Assembly: GCA_963682055.1 (NCBI GenBank)
Contig: OY821742.1
Coordinates: forward strand, 1,053,316-1,117,315
Direction of reading: 5' to 3'
Origin: Primula veris
Lineage: Eukaryota > Streptophyta > Magnoliopsida > Ericales > Primulaceae
Length of the DNA: 64,000 bases
How positions within the stretch are numbered: position 1 is the stretch's first letter; the number at the start of each line of letters is the position of its first letter. Below are positions 1 through 12,800 of this stretch, in pieces. The notes beneath the pieces were generated by a model that searched no databases, was not told where the DNA came from, and saw nothing but the letters and a program-made list of their open reading frames with translations. Both the position numbers and the translations under genes were made by a program.

Positions 1-2980
1 ATCTCCACTATTTGCTTAATTATTTGTATATAATAAGTAATATCATGAGCTATCTTTTTCCACTAAGATATTATACTTGGTCATGATTTTTTTATGTGTC
101 AAAGGATGTTGTAAATTCTCCACCACAACTTTAATATGGTGACACAAAAAGATATATTAATGAATTGTTGAGGTCACAATTACTCCCGTGATTCCTTTTT
201 TCTTTAATTAAACACTGTATAAGTTGGGTTAAATAGTTAAGGAAGAAACTTTATTTCAAAAAATAAAAAAGTTAAAGGAAAAAACTTAGACACAAATCAC
301 TTTTAATTGTGACTATTTACTTTTAATTGTGACTATTTACACAAATGTAAGATGCAAACGTCTACGACATTGATCTACTGTATTTTCTTTTAAAAAGATA
401 GAATAATAGCTCTACAGTACATATTCTTATGCATAGTTTCAAGCAAACGGTTACTTGAGTTTTTTTTTTTATCAACATTAATCACCACGTAAACGGGCGG
501 AGCCAGAATACTAAATTTGGGATCGCCGGAAAAAACAATATATGTTCAAATCATTCTTTTGTATAGGTTTTCTCAAAATACAAATATTTTCAATATTTCA
601 CTCTAGTTGGGTGACTGTTTTGGCTAGCTAAATGGTTTAAAAACTATAAACTTCACTCTGATGAACTAGATAAAAAAAAAAAATCATCTAAAAGATACAA
701 TTTAATAAAGAGAACAAAAGGAGCCAAACCTATACTATTTAATACTCAAGTTCCTAAAAAATCGAGTAAATAAAAATTACAATTCTTTTCTTAAAATTCG
801 CTCAAATTGTTAACAATTTGAAAAAGAATGTTTATCAAAATTTATAATATATTCTTGACAAATTTCATAATTTATGGATAACATATTGATCAAAATGTAG
901 ATATTTTAGATATACAACTTTATTTTTTTATTTTTTCTAACTTGAAATATGAATAATTTTGTTTTGAATATAATTATTGGAATATATTGAAACATATTTA
1001 ATCTTAATGTTTTAGTTATTTTTTTTTATAAATTTTTTGATTAAAAGTTGGACTAATTTAGTTACCAGAGAACATAACATGGTATAAATTGAAAATGGTG
1101 AAAATATCTTAAATCGTGTTAAAGTAGTGCATATGGTTGTACTTAGTCGTCAATAATGTATGTCTTGTTAGCTGTTATCGTAAGTCGTCACTAAACCATC
1201 TTTTATTTATTTATTTACTCTTTTTTTATAAAAAAAAATTACATTATTTTCTTTCCTTTTTATTATATTATCAATACTCTTTATATAGTATTTCGAAATG
1301 TAAGTAGTATGTAATTACATAGACAATATATAATTTTAAAATATATTGACGTTACAAATTAATTACTTTGAAAAACGATATAGGAAAAAATAAATCATTT
1401 TAAATTTTGTGTGGTTCCCATGACAACCCGGGTCAAGGGTAAGGATACGCTACGACATTTCAAATAATGAGTACGACAATTCGCATGTCGTTGTTTCTTT
1501 TTTACCAATTCAGAACGGTTTAGGTACGTGTATAGGAAGGATACGATTTGGGTACAACATGAGTATGTACGGTGGTCATACTTTTTTGGCACAATTAATA
1601 AATTTAACGTTTGTCTTTTCTAGGAAACTAAATAAATAAATTTAATTAATTTTAAAAATGTTAATATTTTATAGTTTACAAGCTTATGACGCATATAATC
1701 ATGTTCCATACCATGCAACATATATAGGTTGCAATTTGCAAACTATATAAATAAAATAAAACTTGTGCTGCTTTCATCAACTTTTACATTTTGATATTAT
1801 TGTATGTCCCACTAGTATTTTAGTATATTGCAAGCATAATCACCTTGTAAAGAGATTTTCTTGGTTAAAAGTAGCTTAGCAACCATGATCACCTTACCTT
1901 ACTTTATATAGAAAACAATATTTATTAATTCAATCAGGCACTTGCAAAATTTGGATCTATCACTAAACGCATAGAATTTATTTTATGGTATCAAATTTAT
2001 ACTTATGGTTATGGGTAGGACTTATGAGTGGCTGCAGTTCGGTATCCAGCTTTTTGACCGAATATCGTTACGGAAGCAAAGTATATTTCGGTTTGGAAGA
2101 AACCATGCCAAATACCGGCCAAAGGTACTAGTCGTATACCGAATATTCGGTACACCGGTTGGTCATCAGTTTTGTACCAAACTCATACATCAATCATAGT
2201 ATACAAATGAAAAAGTATTTTCATGTTAACCTTCTAGACTAAAATATCCGTTCGTACGCTTAATTTGTACATATATAAGAATTCTTCTACCTTAACAAGG
2301 CTGTGACATGATTCCGTGATTAATTTAGACATTGATACATAAATTGGATAATTTCTTATAATGTGGTACTTAAATTAGAAAAGTTGAAAGATTTGTACCT
2401 AAATCGTTAAAAGCAACCTAGTTTGACGAATTAAACGTATTTTTTTTCTCTTTTCTTAAGTGGTGTGATCATTTAAAAATTGAAAGAGAAACTACTGCAA
2501 CATGAAAAACTTTAAAATGCTCGTTAAAGTATGTACATATATATATACTAATAATTAAGTATACATGAAAACTTATATTATTTTAATTGAATGTAGTGAA
2601 TCACCACATATTAATTAGTATATGTTTTGGTTTAGAAAAAGTCATGCCACTATGGTTCAAGAAAGTCAGTGTTGTACGATTGTTGATAGTTTGACTTTAA
2701 ATTATCGAATTTGCATCTATATGGGTAATTATCACATTGTAGTTATAAATATAATCTAGTCTTTCTGACATTTGAGCCTTTAATCTTATTAATTATTCAT
2801 ATATTTTTACTTCTTAATGATATGAAAATAATACCTGTTAAGCGATATTCGATAGTAATTCGATCCATATATTTTTATTGGATATCCAACGCAAATATAG
2901 TTGAGATAAGGAGTTAGTGGTCTTCTCCCTTAATAAATATGAGAGTAATTAGCCACTGAAGTTAAAAGTCCAATTAACAG
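1..2980. other. AT-rich intergenic DNA, no gene seen
   Basis: No reading frame here has coding character; the short frames are in AT-rich, stop-dense DNA and match nothing I recognise. The only clear structure is a perfect 20-bp direct repeat in tandem at 301-320 and 321-340. The stretch 2035-2175 has symmetric CCGAATATTCGG-type words that resemble transposon debris, but I cannot define ends. Confidence 0.6.
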
Positions 2981-3187
2981 ATGGCCAACACTCAAAAAAC
3001 CCACGATTCGACAGATGAGAGCGATACTTGTCAATATCCTATGGAGCACGTATCCCTACAAATAGAGTCAAATAACAGTACAAGAGGATCATCTGACTTC
3101 CAGACAGAAAAAAAGAGATTAGTACAAATACTTTTCAGAGCTTATCTCACTAAACAAGTACATGCCAACTACAAGTCAAAGTCATAA
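2981..3187 (+). CDS. small ORF of unknown function, doubtful
   Basis: A 68-codon frame with an ATG, a hydrophilic acidic-to-basic product and slightly higher GC than its surroundings. I see no signal peptide, membrane segment or known motif. It is followed by AATAAA-like words near 3231 and 3259, which could be polyadenylation signals or the tail of a decayed LTR. No upstream exon is evident. It may be a chance frame, or a remnant of a transposon gag or leader. I cannot assign a function. Confidence 0.2.
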   Translation: MANTQKTHDSTDESDTCQYPMEHVSLQIESNNSTRGSSDFQTEKKRLVQILFRAYLTKQVHANYKSKS

Positions 3188-3762
3188 ACCCGAAGAATTA
3201 CACCGAGCATTAAACTATAAAAGATATTTGTAATAAAACATTGTAATCTATCCGATCAATAAAGAAAGATAACATTGTCCAATTTATCATAATCGATCCT
3301 ATTAATTATTATTGTTGACGGACATAACTTAACCTATATCAAAGTTAATTGTTTATCACCTAATTTTCTAAATATTTTCACCTTTTCAATTGTTTTTCAA
3401 GTTTCCAAAACTTCTGGACATTTTGGATTTTTTTCTTCTATTTTTTATTATTTTTGGACCGTCTTTTCGTTGTTTTTCTCTCGCATTCTGATTTGTTTTG
3501 ATAATCATATGAAAAACAAGTTCTTAGTTGTTATTTAAGTTTTTGGACTATTAGACCAAATGTTGTGTGTCCCTAAATTTTGTATTTCGATCTGAACTGT
3601 TGGTGTTCTTTTGAAATGTAAATTAACATTTGATTGACCCAATGGGTCCAAAGCACAAAGCCCATTTCATATATATAGTTGGTGTATATATGTAAATATG
3701 TAATACGTTTGTATACATCATGCATGCAATAATATTTTTGTGTAATTCAGTATTTCAACGTG

Positions 3763-3955
3763 CACTACAAAATAATGTTTGATTTAGTAAGAGTCAAAAG
3801 TTATCACAAGTCTGTCACAAATTGACTAAACTATCATAAAGCCGTCACAAATTAACTAAACTGTCACAAAGCCGTCATAAAAACCGTCGCTAATAAGCTC
3901 GTAACAAAAAATAGCGTAAATAATCCCGTCGCTATTTGAGTATTTTTTTGTAGTG
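3763..3955. mobile_element. CACTA-type MITE, 193 bp
   Basis: The left end starts CACTACAAAATAATG and the right end finishes TTTTTTTGTAGTG, an inverted terminal repeat of the CACTA superfamily. A 3-bp target duplication, GTG, lies at 3760-3762 and 3956-3958, as expected for CACTA insertion. The inside contains repeated GTCACAA and CGTCGCTA words and no coding sequence, so this is a non-autonomous element. A related, inverted and degraded copy is at 34263-34428. Confidence 0.8.
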
Positions 3956-4765
3956 GTGACAGTGTGTGTGAATCTACTCTTATTTAGAAAAAAATAAGTA
4001 AAACATATGTGAATCTACTCATTGTCTATTTTGCACTGTCTAAGTTAATTGGTTTTCAACTGTTAAATGATTATTTAATTATTTTGTGAAGTGATTATTT
4101 CATTTGCTTTGTAACTAATTAACCAACGACAAAGTTCCATACAAAAGTGGATGAATATATAGCAGTGGAAATTAATCATATGAAAAAAAAAGTGTCTAAA
4201 ATGTGCAAATTAACCCTTCATGTTTAGCAGAAAATTTAGTGTTTTTACTTGGCAAAATGTTTAACTTCCAAAACTTGCCAAAATTTTGAACTGGAAGGTA
4301 AATTATTCTACCTGCTACTATTTCTCTAATTCGGAAAACGAAATATTAAGATTCTTGTTTGGATGCATCATTTAAATGCAAGATTTGAAAAAATCGTTCG
4401 ATGTATCCCACAAAGTATGATTTGGAAAACAAAATGAGTCTCCAATTATAACCGAATTGTGCTTTATGTAACGTTTGGAAAGCCATAAAAAGAACGATAT
4501 TTATTTATTTTGACTCGTTCAAACAACCCGTAAAGGTCGCTAGCTAGCCATGTTAGAATCCGCGCGACTATTACGATCACGAAGCAGATCCAAATTAGCT
4601 ACGCGGAACGGGAAACTCAATGCTTTGGTCCGACAATTTGCTGACCCAGTCCCAAAGTACGTTATAATTTTTTTAATTTAAATTCTTTTGAAAAAATGCG
4701 ATATTGTGCCACGTTATATATTGTCCTTTACAGGTGACAAGCTACAAAGCCAAGCGTCCCTTCTT

Positions 4766-4796
4766 GATGTTATTTTGTTAATTTTGAAAATTCTAG

Positions 4797-4836
<40 letters not shown>

Positions 4837-5305
4837 TTCTTGATAAACCGGAATAGTCTCTTTGTGTTTCTTCTGTTTGGTAAACATGCAAACCAACATA
4901 GTTGGTGATTTGCGAGTGTCATAAAACACCTCTGCTTTGTCAAGTTAAATTTTGAAGAACTTTGCTTATCCGAATTCGTTTTATTTATTAAACACGATAA
5001 GAGATGATGGTCGTACTAGGAAGGTTCGTCAAAATACAGTTTCTTTTAAAACGCAATTTTCTCCAATTTTGTAATTGTTTTGGTTACCGGATTCCGGTTG
5101 TAATTTATCGCTTTCCGCAGATTTGTAAGACTTTTAAATATCTAATAAAAGTTGGTCGGGTGTTTATTAAAAATATATATATATATACTTCTTGATGTTA
5201 TTTTGCTAATAAGGTGACTTTGGAAATTTCTCTAATGTTTTGGTCGGTGACAAATCCAGAAAGTAAACAGATTTGATGTTATTTTGTTAATTTTGAAGAT
5301 TCTGG

Positions 5306-5349
<44 letters not shown>

Positions 5350-6498
5350 AGGATATATGAACATGAAAAACATCCAACTAGACACTTTTTCGTAAAAACG
5401 CTCCAAATCAAGATTTGGTTAATGCAAATCTCAATGGTTTCACGACGGGAACACAAATATGCGTCTTGTTTTTTTTTTCTGAGATGTATAATGACATGTT
5501 TTGAATTTTTAAATTTTACCATAATTTCGAAACATGTCATTATACATCTCAGAAAAAAAAAACAAGACGCATATTTGTGTTCCCGTCGTGAAACCATTGA
5601 GATTTGCATTAACCAAATCTTGATTTGGAGCGTTTTTATGAAAAAGTGTCTAGTTGGGTGTTTTTCATGATGTTCATATAACATTTCCCTATATATATAT
5701 ATATACTTCTTGCTAAACCGGAATAGTCTTTTTGCATTTCTTCTGTTTGGTAAACATACAAACCAATATGGTTGGTGATTTGCGAGTGTCATAAAACACA
5801 TCTGCTTTGTCAAGTTAAATTTTGATGAACTTTGCTTATCCGCATTCGTTTTATTTATTAAACACGACAAGAGATGATAGTCGTATTAGGAAGGTTTCTT
5901 TTAAAACGCAAATTTCCCCAGCTTTGTATAGTAATTATTTTGGTTACCGGATTCCGGTTGTAATTTATCGCTTTCCGTAGTTTTGTAAGATTTTTAAATA
6001 TGTGGTCCGGTGCTTATTAAAAATATATATATATACTTGTTGATGTTATTTTGCTAATAAGGTGACTTTGGAAATTTCTCTAATGTTTTGGTCAGTGACA
6101 AATCCAGAATTTTGAAATTTCATAAATTAAAATATAGATAATATGTACTCCTATATGAAACATTAGTTTTCCTTCAAAAGAAAACTACAATGGAAGCCTA
6201 TGATTATCTAGGTCTTAAAATAATTTTATAATTACCGTATTTGGTATGGTACTAATTAAATACAAATCTCTTGATTTAAACAACTTAACAATCATTCACT
6301 AAGCTATCATCTATAAGTCAAATTTTTAATGTTTTTGTCCTAAAAAGCACCCATAATTAAACGAAATTTATTGCATGTCCATTACTCAATATTACAAAAT
6401 CTCAACTGACAGTCTTAATTTTCATTAAATGTAGGAGAAGTTGAATTAAAGTTGGTTAACACAATAAGTCTAACCTCAACCAAAAAAAGTAAACAGAT
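4766..6498. repeat. tandem duplication (about 509-bp unit) later invaded by a MITE
   Basis: Unit 1 is 4766-5274 and unit 2 starts at 5275. Both begin with GATGTTATTTTGTTAATTTTG followed by an AT microsatellite (about 4799-4833 and 5309-5346), then share the sequence at 4834-5060 versus 5705-5920 and the final AAGGTGACTTTGGAAATT segment. Unit 2 differs by the hairpin MITE at 5344-5693 and by an extra segment of about 377 bp at 6110-6486, after which the unit-1 ending AGTAAACAGATTT resumes. Unit 1 therefore acts as the empty-site reference for both insertions. Confidence 0.75.
5344..5693. mobile_element. long-hairpin MITE, about 350 bp, in a TA microsatellite
   Basis: The two halves are reverse complements for about 160 bp each (about 5344-5508 and 5525-5693), with a short loop. 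The ends read TATAGGGA and TCCCTATA, set in a run of TA. Because the element is a near-perfect inverted repeat, both strands translate to the same run of residues, so the ORFs over it are an artefact. Transcribed, it would fold into one long hairpin, a possible small-RNA source. A degraded one-arm relative lies at 60700-60885. Confidence 0.8.
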
Positions 6499-8110
6499 TT
6501 GTTAGAACAAACTAAGAATTGCCAAATTAAGAACCTAATAAATGAAACAAACAAAAAAACTACGAATTAAAACTAACAAAAACTAGAAAACCTAACAAAC
6601 GAAGTAGAAAATATTTTCCTTGTAAAATTTTGACAGAGGTGAGGAAAATATCGACCACTGTAGATTAGTAGTCTAGGAGGAGCTTCAAGTATGTTATTTA
6701 TCGTTCTATTAACGTGTAATTTTTCTGCGGTTGTAAAATTAAAACTAGGTTAAGAATAAAATATTTGCGCAGTTCTTCTCCCTGTCGCGGCTGACACTAC
6801 TTGTCTAATTTGGAAGACGAAACGCTAAGATTGTGGTTTAGATGCATCATTTAAAAGCAAGGATAGAAAAAATAGTTCGATGGATCCCACAAAGTATGAT
6901 TCGAAAACACAGTTAGTCTTAAAAAATGGTGCTATAATGTTAACGTTTGGAAAGCCAAGAAAGAGCGATATTTATCTATTTTGAGTCGATACAGGTTGCC
7001 AGTCTAATCTTTCTTTTTTCATGACCCGCTCATTGTCTGCATTAGATCTTTAATCTACGTTACTAGTAGTTCCCCGATCAAACAACCCGTAAAGGTCTGG
7101 TCGGTTGTAGCCACGTTAGAATCTGACTATTGTGATCGCGAAGCATACCCAAAGCTACTCGGAACGAGAAACCCAAAACTTGTTTAGCAGATAATTTAGT
7201 GTTTTTACTTAGCAAAATGTACAACTTCCAAAACTTACCAAATTTTCAAACATCCAAGGAAGGTAAATTTTTCTCCCTGCCACTACTCATCAAGATAAGA
7301 ATTAAAACAAACAAAAACTAAAAAACCTAAGAAACGAATTAGTAGAATATATATATTTTACCTGGGAAGATTTTGACAGAGGTGAGGAAAATATCGACCA
7401 CTGTATCGGTAGCCTAGAAGGAGATTCAAATACGTTATGTATCCTTCTATCATATTAACGTGTAAACCTTTTGCGGTTGTAAAATTAAAACTATGTTAAG
7501 AATAAAAGATTTGTGCGGTTTTTCCCTGCCGGCTGTCACCACTTGTCTAATTTCAAAGACGAAACGGTAAGATTCTTGTTTTGATTGATGCATCATTTAA
7601 AAGGAAGGAAGGATTGAAGAGACAAAGTATGAATACGGAAACACTTAACCTTCAAACTATAATCGAATCATGTTAATGTAACGTTTGGAAAGCCAAGAAA
7701 TTAAGAACGATATTTATCTATTTTGACTCGATTCAGGTTGCCAGTCTAATTTATTTTTGCAATCCGTTTATGATCCTTTTTTGAGACCTACTCATTGTCT
7801 AAATAAGATCGTTTATAATCTCCGTTACTAATACTTCCCCAGTCAAGCAACCTGTAAAGGTCGTTTGTAACAGCCACGCTAGAATCTGACTACTGCGATC
7901 ACGAAGCATTTCCAAAGCTACTCTCGGAACGAGAAACTTAATAAATCGGTCCGACCATTTTGCTGAACCAATGGCAAAGTTATAAAATACTAAAAATTTA
8001 ATTTATTTTGGAAAAAAATAATACTAATATGATGATACTGTGCCACACGTTATAGTATATCGCTTGCAGGGTTACAGGTGACAAAGCTACAAAGCCAGAC
8101 GGTGGTTTTA

Positions 8111-9095
8111 TTTCAGATAAAGTTTCAAATTTGATCCTTCTTTTGTTAATTTTGAAAAAATTTAGTCCTAAATTTTTGTAAAATTTTGTTTGCCTTATAA
8201 ATTAAGGTGAGTTTGGTGGATTTCTCTTATGTTCTGGTTTCCAAATAAGATTAGGCCGTGTGATAAATAAAAAACCATCATGCGCGCTCTTTAATATCCA
8301 ACTTATTTTCCTTTAGTATGTAATGCCCGATGCGATTGAAACTATAGAGAAAGATATTTCGAGAATAATTAAACTTGTTCACATTGTGATGTTTGTGATG
8401 TTTAAGATAAGGTGACACGTTACGAACGATATAGAAATTTAATATATCCTCATTTGAGTTATTAACAGTTAGGATATACGACGCGTGTGAGTTCACTATT
8501 GGCTCTGTGGTTGTTTACGTGGCAGTTATAATTGTCACTAGACGAAACGAAAGGGGAAGACATGAAACGTAAATAAATAAATAAGAATCTAGAACATACA
8601 CGCGACAGGAAGGGAAAAGTGGAAGTGGAAAACGAGAAACACGATCTTTTAGTTTTGGCTAAGGTTGTTAACGTAACAATCATAGTTTCCGGTGAGAAAA
8701 ACGGAAACAGAAACTAGAAACGTGAAACGTATAAATAAATTAACCAAAACTACACGTAAAACAACAGGAAGCGGGAAAAATAGAAGCAGAAAGCGGAAAA
8801 TGAGAAACCTTTTTTATTCAAAGCGGAAACGAGTTTTCCGATAACTATTATAACAATATCATCGAAACAACCCGGAAATAACAAGCCTGTGTTAGTTAAA
8901 AAAAAAAAAAAAAGAGAAACAAAACTTTGGCCAAATTGGTAAAAAGGGTAGCAAAAAGAAAGTTTCTAAAAATAGAGGGATGACAACTCATACACACGTA
9001 TATACATATGAATATACAGCTATTATTATTATTATTATTATAAATATAAATATATAAATATATATATAAATAAATATAAATATAAATATAAATAA
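8111..9095. other. intergenic DNA upstream of the PP2C gene, with simple repeats
   Basis: No gene seen. Positions 8535-8660 and 8700-8820 are two imperfect copies of a purine-rich unit full of GAAAC and GGAAAC words. Positions 9018-9095 are low-complexity ATT and AAATAT repeats. The short minus-strand frames across 8278-8683 have no recognisable domain. Confidence 0.5.
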
Positions 9096-9851
9096 ATATA
9101 TATAAGCGGTTGCAGTCACATATTCTCTCTAAAATAAAGGTTTTTTTTTTTTCAGATTCAAAGGGGTTCTTTCTTTTTTCCCCTTTTAAGAAAAATCAAA
9201 TAAAAATAGAATCTTTTTTTTATTCATATAATATGGATCTGTTATGGTTTGAGTTGATTTAATTTCAAGATTTGATTTTTTCAAATTGGGTTTTTTGAAT
9301 TCTATAATGGGTTTGGGGAATATTTGTTTTCCAGGCCTTTAAGAGTAAGGTTTGATTAATTTGTGTTTATTTGTTAATTTCTTGAAAGTTTGTGTTTATT
9401 TGTTAATTTCTTGAAAGTTTGTGTTTTGATCTAGTGGTTGGTTTGATTCAATAAGATAATGCATTAAAAAGTTTAGTTTTTTTTTTTTGAGTTTTAAGCT
9501 AGAAATTTCTTGTTATAAGTGCATAGCTTGTTTTATTTCCGCTTTTAAGCAAAAAAGATGGGATTTTTTTATATAAGTGCATAGTTACTTGATTTCATTT
9601 CCTTAATGTGATTCGATACATGATTTGCTTTCTTTATTTGAAGTTGTTGATTGCTAAAATAATAGTACTTAAGTTACTTATATTAGGGTTTCCGAATCGT
9701 AAATTTTGAAGTTTAGATTATTTTCATGCTCCATGTTGTCGTATTCTCGTCATTCCATTCGATATTCATGAGACATCTTAGGAATAAAATTATAAATGCC
9801 TGTTTTTTTTTTGAGGTTTTATAATGTATATGTTGACTTTATCTGATGTAG
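9096..9851 (+). promoter_or_regulatory. probable PP2C core promoter, 5' UTR and leader intron
   Basis: A TATATATAAG box near 9096-9105 is followed by a pyrimidine-rich leader (TTCTCTCT near 9122). A plausible donor, GA|GTAAGG, lies at 9345 and an acceptor, GATGTAG|G, at 9851, only 14 bases before the ATG. This would make a leader intron of about 507 bp, common in plant genes. The intron contains a 29-bp unit repeated twice in tandem (9360-9388, 9389-9417). This is inferred from signals only; no transcript is available. Confidence 0.45.
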
Positions 9852-9864
9852 GATCATCCTATAG

Positions 9865-12800
9865 ATGGTATGCAATTTATTCCTGAGGTCTGTAATTATT
9901 GAAGCGGGATATATCGCGAGATTTGCTAAGGGAAAGGCGCAATTATTCAACTCGCAAAGATATTTGAATACGACTCGTGGACATAATTTTCTATCTGGTC
10001 GTAAATTTACAACAACATTAAAGATGATGGTGGACATTGGTGTCAGCGACAGGCGAGGACTCACTGTTGATACTTCTCCTGAGAAGGACGACGATGGCGG
10101 ATATGCTAGTGGAGGCTGGAAAAGGTGATATGTTTGTATTTATATGTGTGTGTTTAGTGTGTTTTGGTTCTTTTGTTTATGAGTTTCGTATATTCTTGTC
10201 ATGAAATATGTTTTCCCGCAATGTGTACATAGATTGATAAACAGGTATGAACATAGATTCGTGAAGTGGTAGCAGAACTCACATATCATTGTCTAGTTAA
10301 TGTGTATAAATCTGCGTAAGGATTAATTTGTGCAGAAGATCTATGTAAACACCATTTTCAAGTAATACATGCACATATGAATAGTTTTATTTTGTCGGTT
10401 CATTTTCCATGATCTTTTGTGACGTTGTTTTTCTTCCTGTGTTTTTTGCTTTATTTAAAATCCATAGTACTATGTCATCATCCAATATATATTCGTAAAT
10501 CGTAGCTAGCATCACATTGGGTTAGTTTTAATATTATTCAGTTCTCTGTGTTGGGATAAGCATAAGAGGAGTTGAATGCTTGCTTCTGTGAGTGGATCTT
10601 CAAAATGAGCGAGTATTAGATAAAAACTAAAAGCTAGTTCACTTGCATGGTGTGTCTATATTCGTGTTATTCAAAAGCACACAGTGGTTTTAGAAATATT
10701 TAAGTAATTAACGCGGTAGGTTATGGTAAAGTTATAATACACACATTTTGCTGTTATGTTTAATAACCTTGAATTGTGCCTTTTTGGAATTGGATGCAAT
10801 TGTTGTAATAAATACCGTTCGCAACTATATGTGAAGTATTTGATCTTACTTCTGCACTATTCTGATTTGACAGTGAAGATGGAAAAATGAGTTGTGGATA
10901 TTCGAGTTTTATGGGAAAAAGAGCTAGCATGGAGGACTTTTTTGACGTTAAAATTTCCAAGATTGATGGCCTAACAGTTTGCATGTTCGGAATATTCGAC
11001 GGTTAGTTTTTCCACTCAGGATGCTATTACCTTGAAGTTTTTCTATTAATATAAACCTAAATTAAAAAAAGTTCTGACTTAGTTTTGGCAGACTTGATTG
11101 GAAAAAAGTCACCTTTCAGAAACTTGGTCCTATTCGTTCTTGTTGGTTTTGAGAATGCCAATCTTTGAATGAATTCACTAAATTAACTAATCAGTGGTTA
11201 CATATAGATCCGTGTATAATTTAAGTTTTATATGTGTTTGTACGCAATGTTGATCGAAGCCATGAACAAACATAATGACCAAATATTAACCTCTTATCTC
11301 GTATGATCCAAGCCTAGCCACTTCCCCAGCTTCTTGAAACTCTTTTCTTATGTCTTAAAATTCGAATTTATTTTCCAAAAACTTGAGACTTTACGAGTCT
11401 TCTGAACAGAAAAAAATCTCGAAAGAAGTTTCATGTTTTTAAAAGTCAGTTCAGTGGGGTTTCTGTTACAGTTATTAATGGCTGATTATGACATACGATG
11501 CTTATTTTATCTACTTCTCCTCCATTTATTAGAACACAAATGGTGGTTGTGGAAGTTGCTTGATTGGACTTTTTTAAGCAAGAAATCCTGCATGGGTAAC
11601 ACCATGGTGATAAATAACATGGTCTTGTCGTTTGTCGTTTTCGTTAATTACATAATGAATACAGGGAAACTTATCATCTGTCGGAATTAGGATATGATTT
11701 ACAATTGGTTAGATATAATTAGTAACATGGTTGTCACATGTCGTTTTCGATAATTACATAATGAATATTAGGAAACCATTTATCTGTCTGAATAAGGATT
11801 TGATTTACGATTGGTTACATATATGATATAACCAATAACATGGTTGTCATCATGTCATGTGTCGTTTTCGTGAATTACATAATGAATATAATGAAACCAT
11901 CTATCTCTCTGAATAAGTTATGATTCAGATTGCATATTTATGATGATTAGTTCTTAACTTCTGATGCCACACTACGAAGACACGTGGAGTGGATACTGCT
12001 TTAATTACTCGCACGTGGTTGTTCTTATCCCAGTTTAATCTGATATGATCATAGAGGAAAACTATAAATTTAATAATTGCAGTTCACCAAAAAAACTCTT
12101 TCGTTGCCCTCTTCTTGTGGGTTTAAACGTTCCATTCCAGCACGCCAGATATTCCTTGTGATTCAACTCTTTGGTCATATATCTAAACTGCTTATAGTAT
12201 CCTATGCCGAATCTTTGTTACTTAATTGTTTGTAATTTCTTATTTTGTGATAGGTCATGGTGGATCACGTGCTGCTGAGTTTCTGAAAGAACATCTGTTC
12301 GATAATCTGATGAAACATCCACAGTTTTTCACCGACACTAAATTGGCTATAAGTGAGTCAAGTTCTTTAAATTGCCTTTTCCAAGAATGGTGTTAATATT
12401 ATCTTCACTGTGTGTTTTAAACTTTTCCCCTTTGATAGCCTGAAACTGAGTAATTTTTGCATGAAAAATGTTTGATGTTGAGCTCTATTGGAGTTTTTTT
12501 CATGGTTGGACATGTCATTGGTTGACCACCGATACAATTTTTATCTTGTGATTTTCATGTATTTAGGACAAGTGAACAGGCTCTCGTTGTATCAGGAATG
12601 TCAGCAGAAGCAACAATGCATGTGTTTTTTAAGTCCCATTTGATTTTGCATGAACTTGCAGGTGAAACATATAAACAAACGGACATCGATTTCTTGGAAT
12701 CTGAAAAAGATAGTTACCGAGATGATGGTTCAACAGCTTCAGCTGCAGTTTTGGTTGGTAACCATTTGTATGTGGCTAATGTCGGAGATTCACGGACTGT

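Larger units (their letters stand above)
4220..8110. repeat. diverged three-unit tandem repeat region
   Basis: Three blocks share the same ordered landmarks: 4220-4730, about 6600-7260 and about 7310-8110. The landmarks include TTGACAGAGGTGAGG (units 2 and 3), ACGTTTGGAAAGCCA, a CCCGTAAAGGTC word, a CACGAAGCA-type word and TACAAAGCCA (units 1 and 3). Units are clearly diverged with many small indels, so the duplication is old. No frame crosses the landmarks, so I see no gene. It may be a duplicated promoter or a decayed transposon. Confidence 0.6.

Noticed and set aside
1395..1592. 65-codon minus-strand frame
   Set aside because: No coding character, in AT-rich DNA with no supporting signals.
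5232..5870. 212-codon frame on the minus strand, and a 128-codon frame on the plus strand over the same bases
   Set aside because: Both translate the arms of an inverted-repeat MITE, so they give the same residues on both strands, plus tyrosine-isoleucine runs from TA repeats. Not genes.
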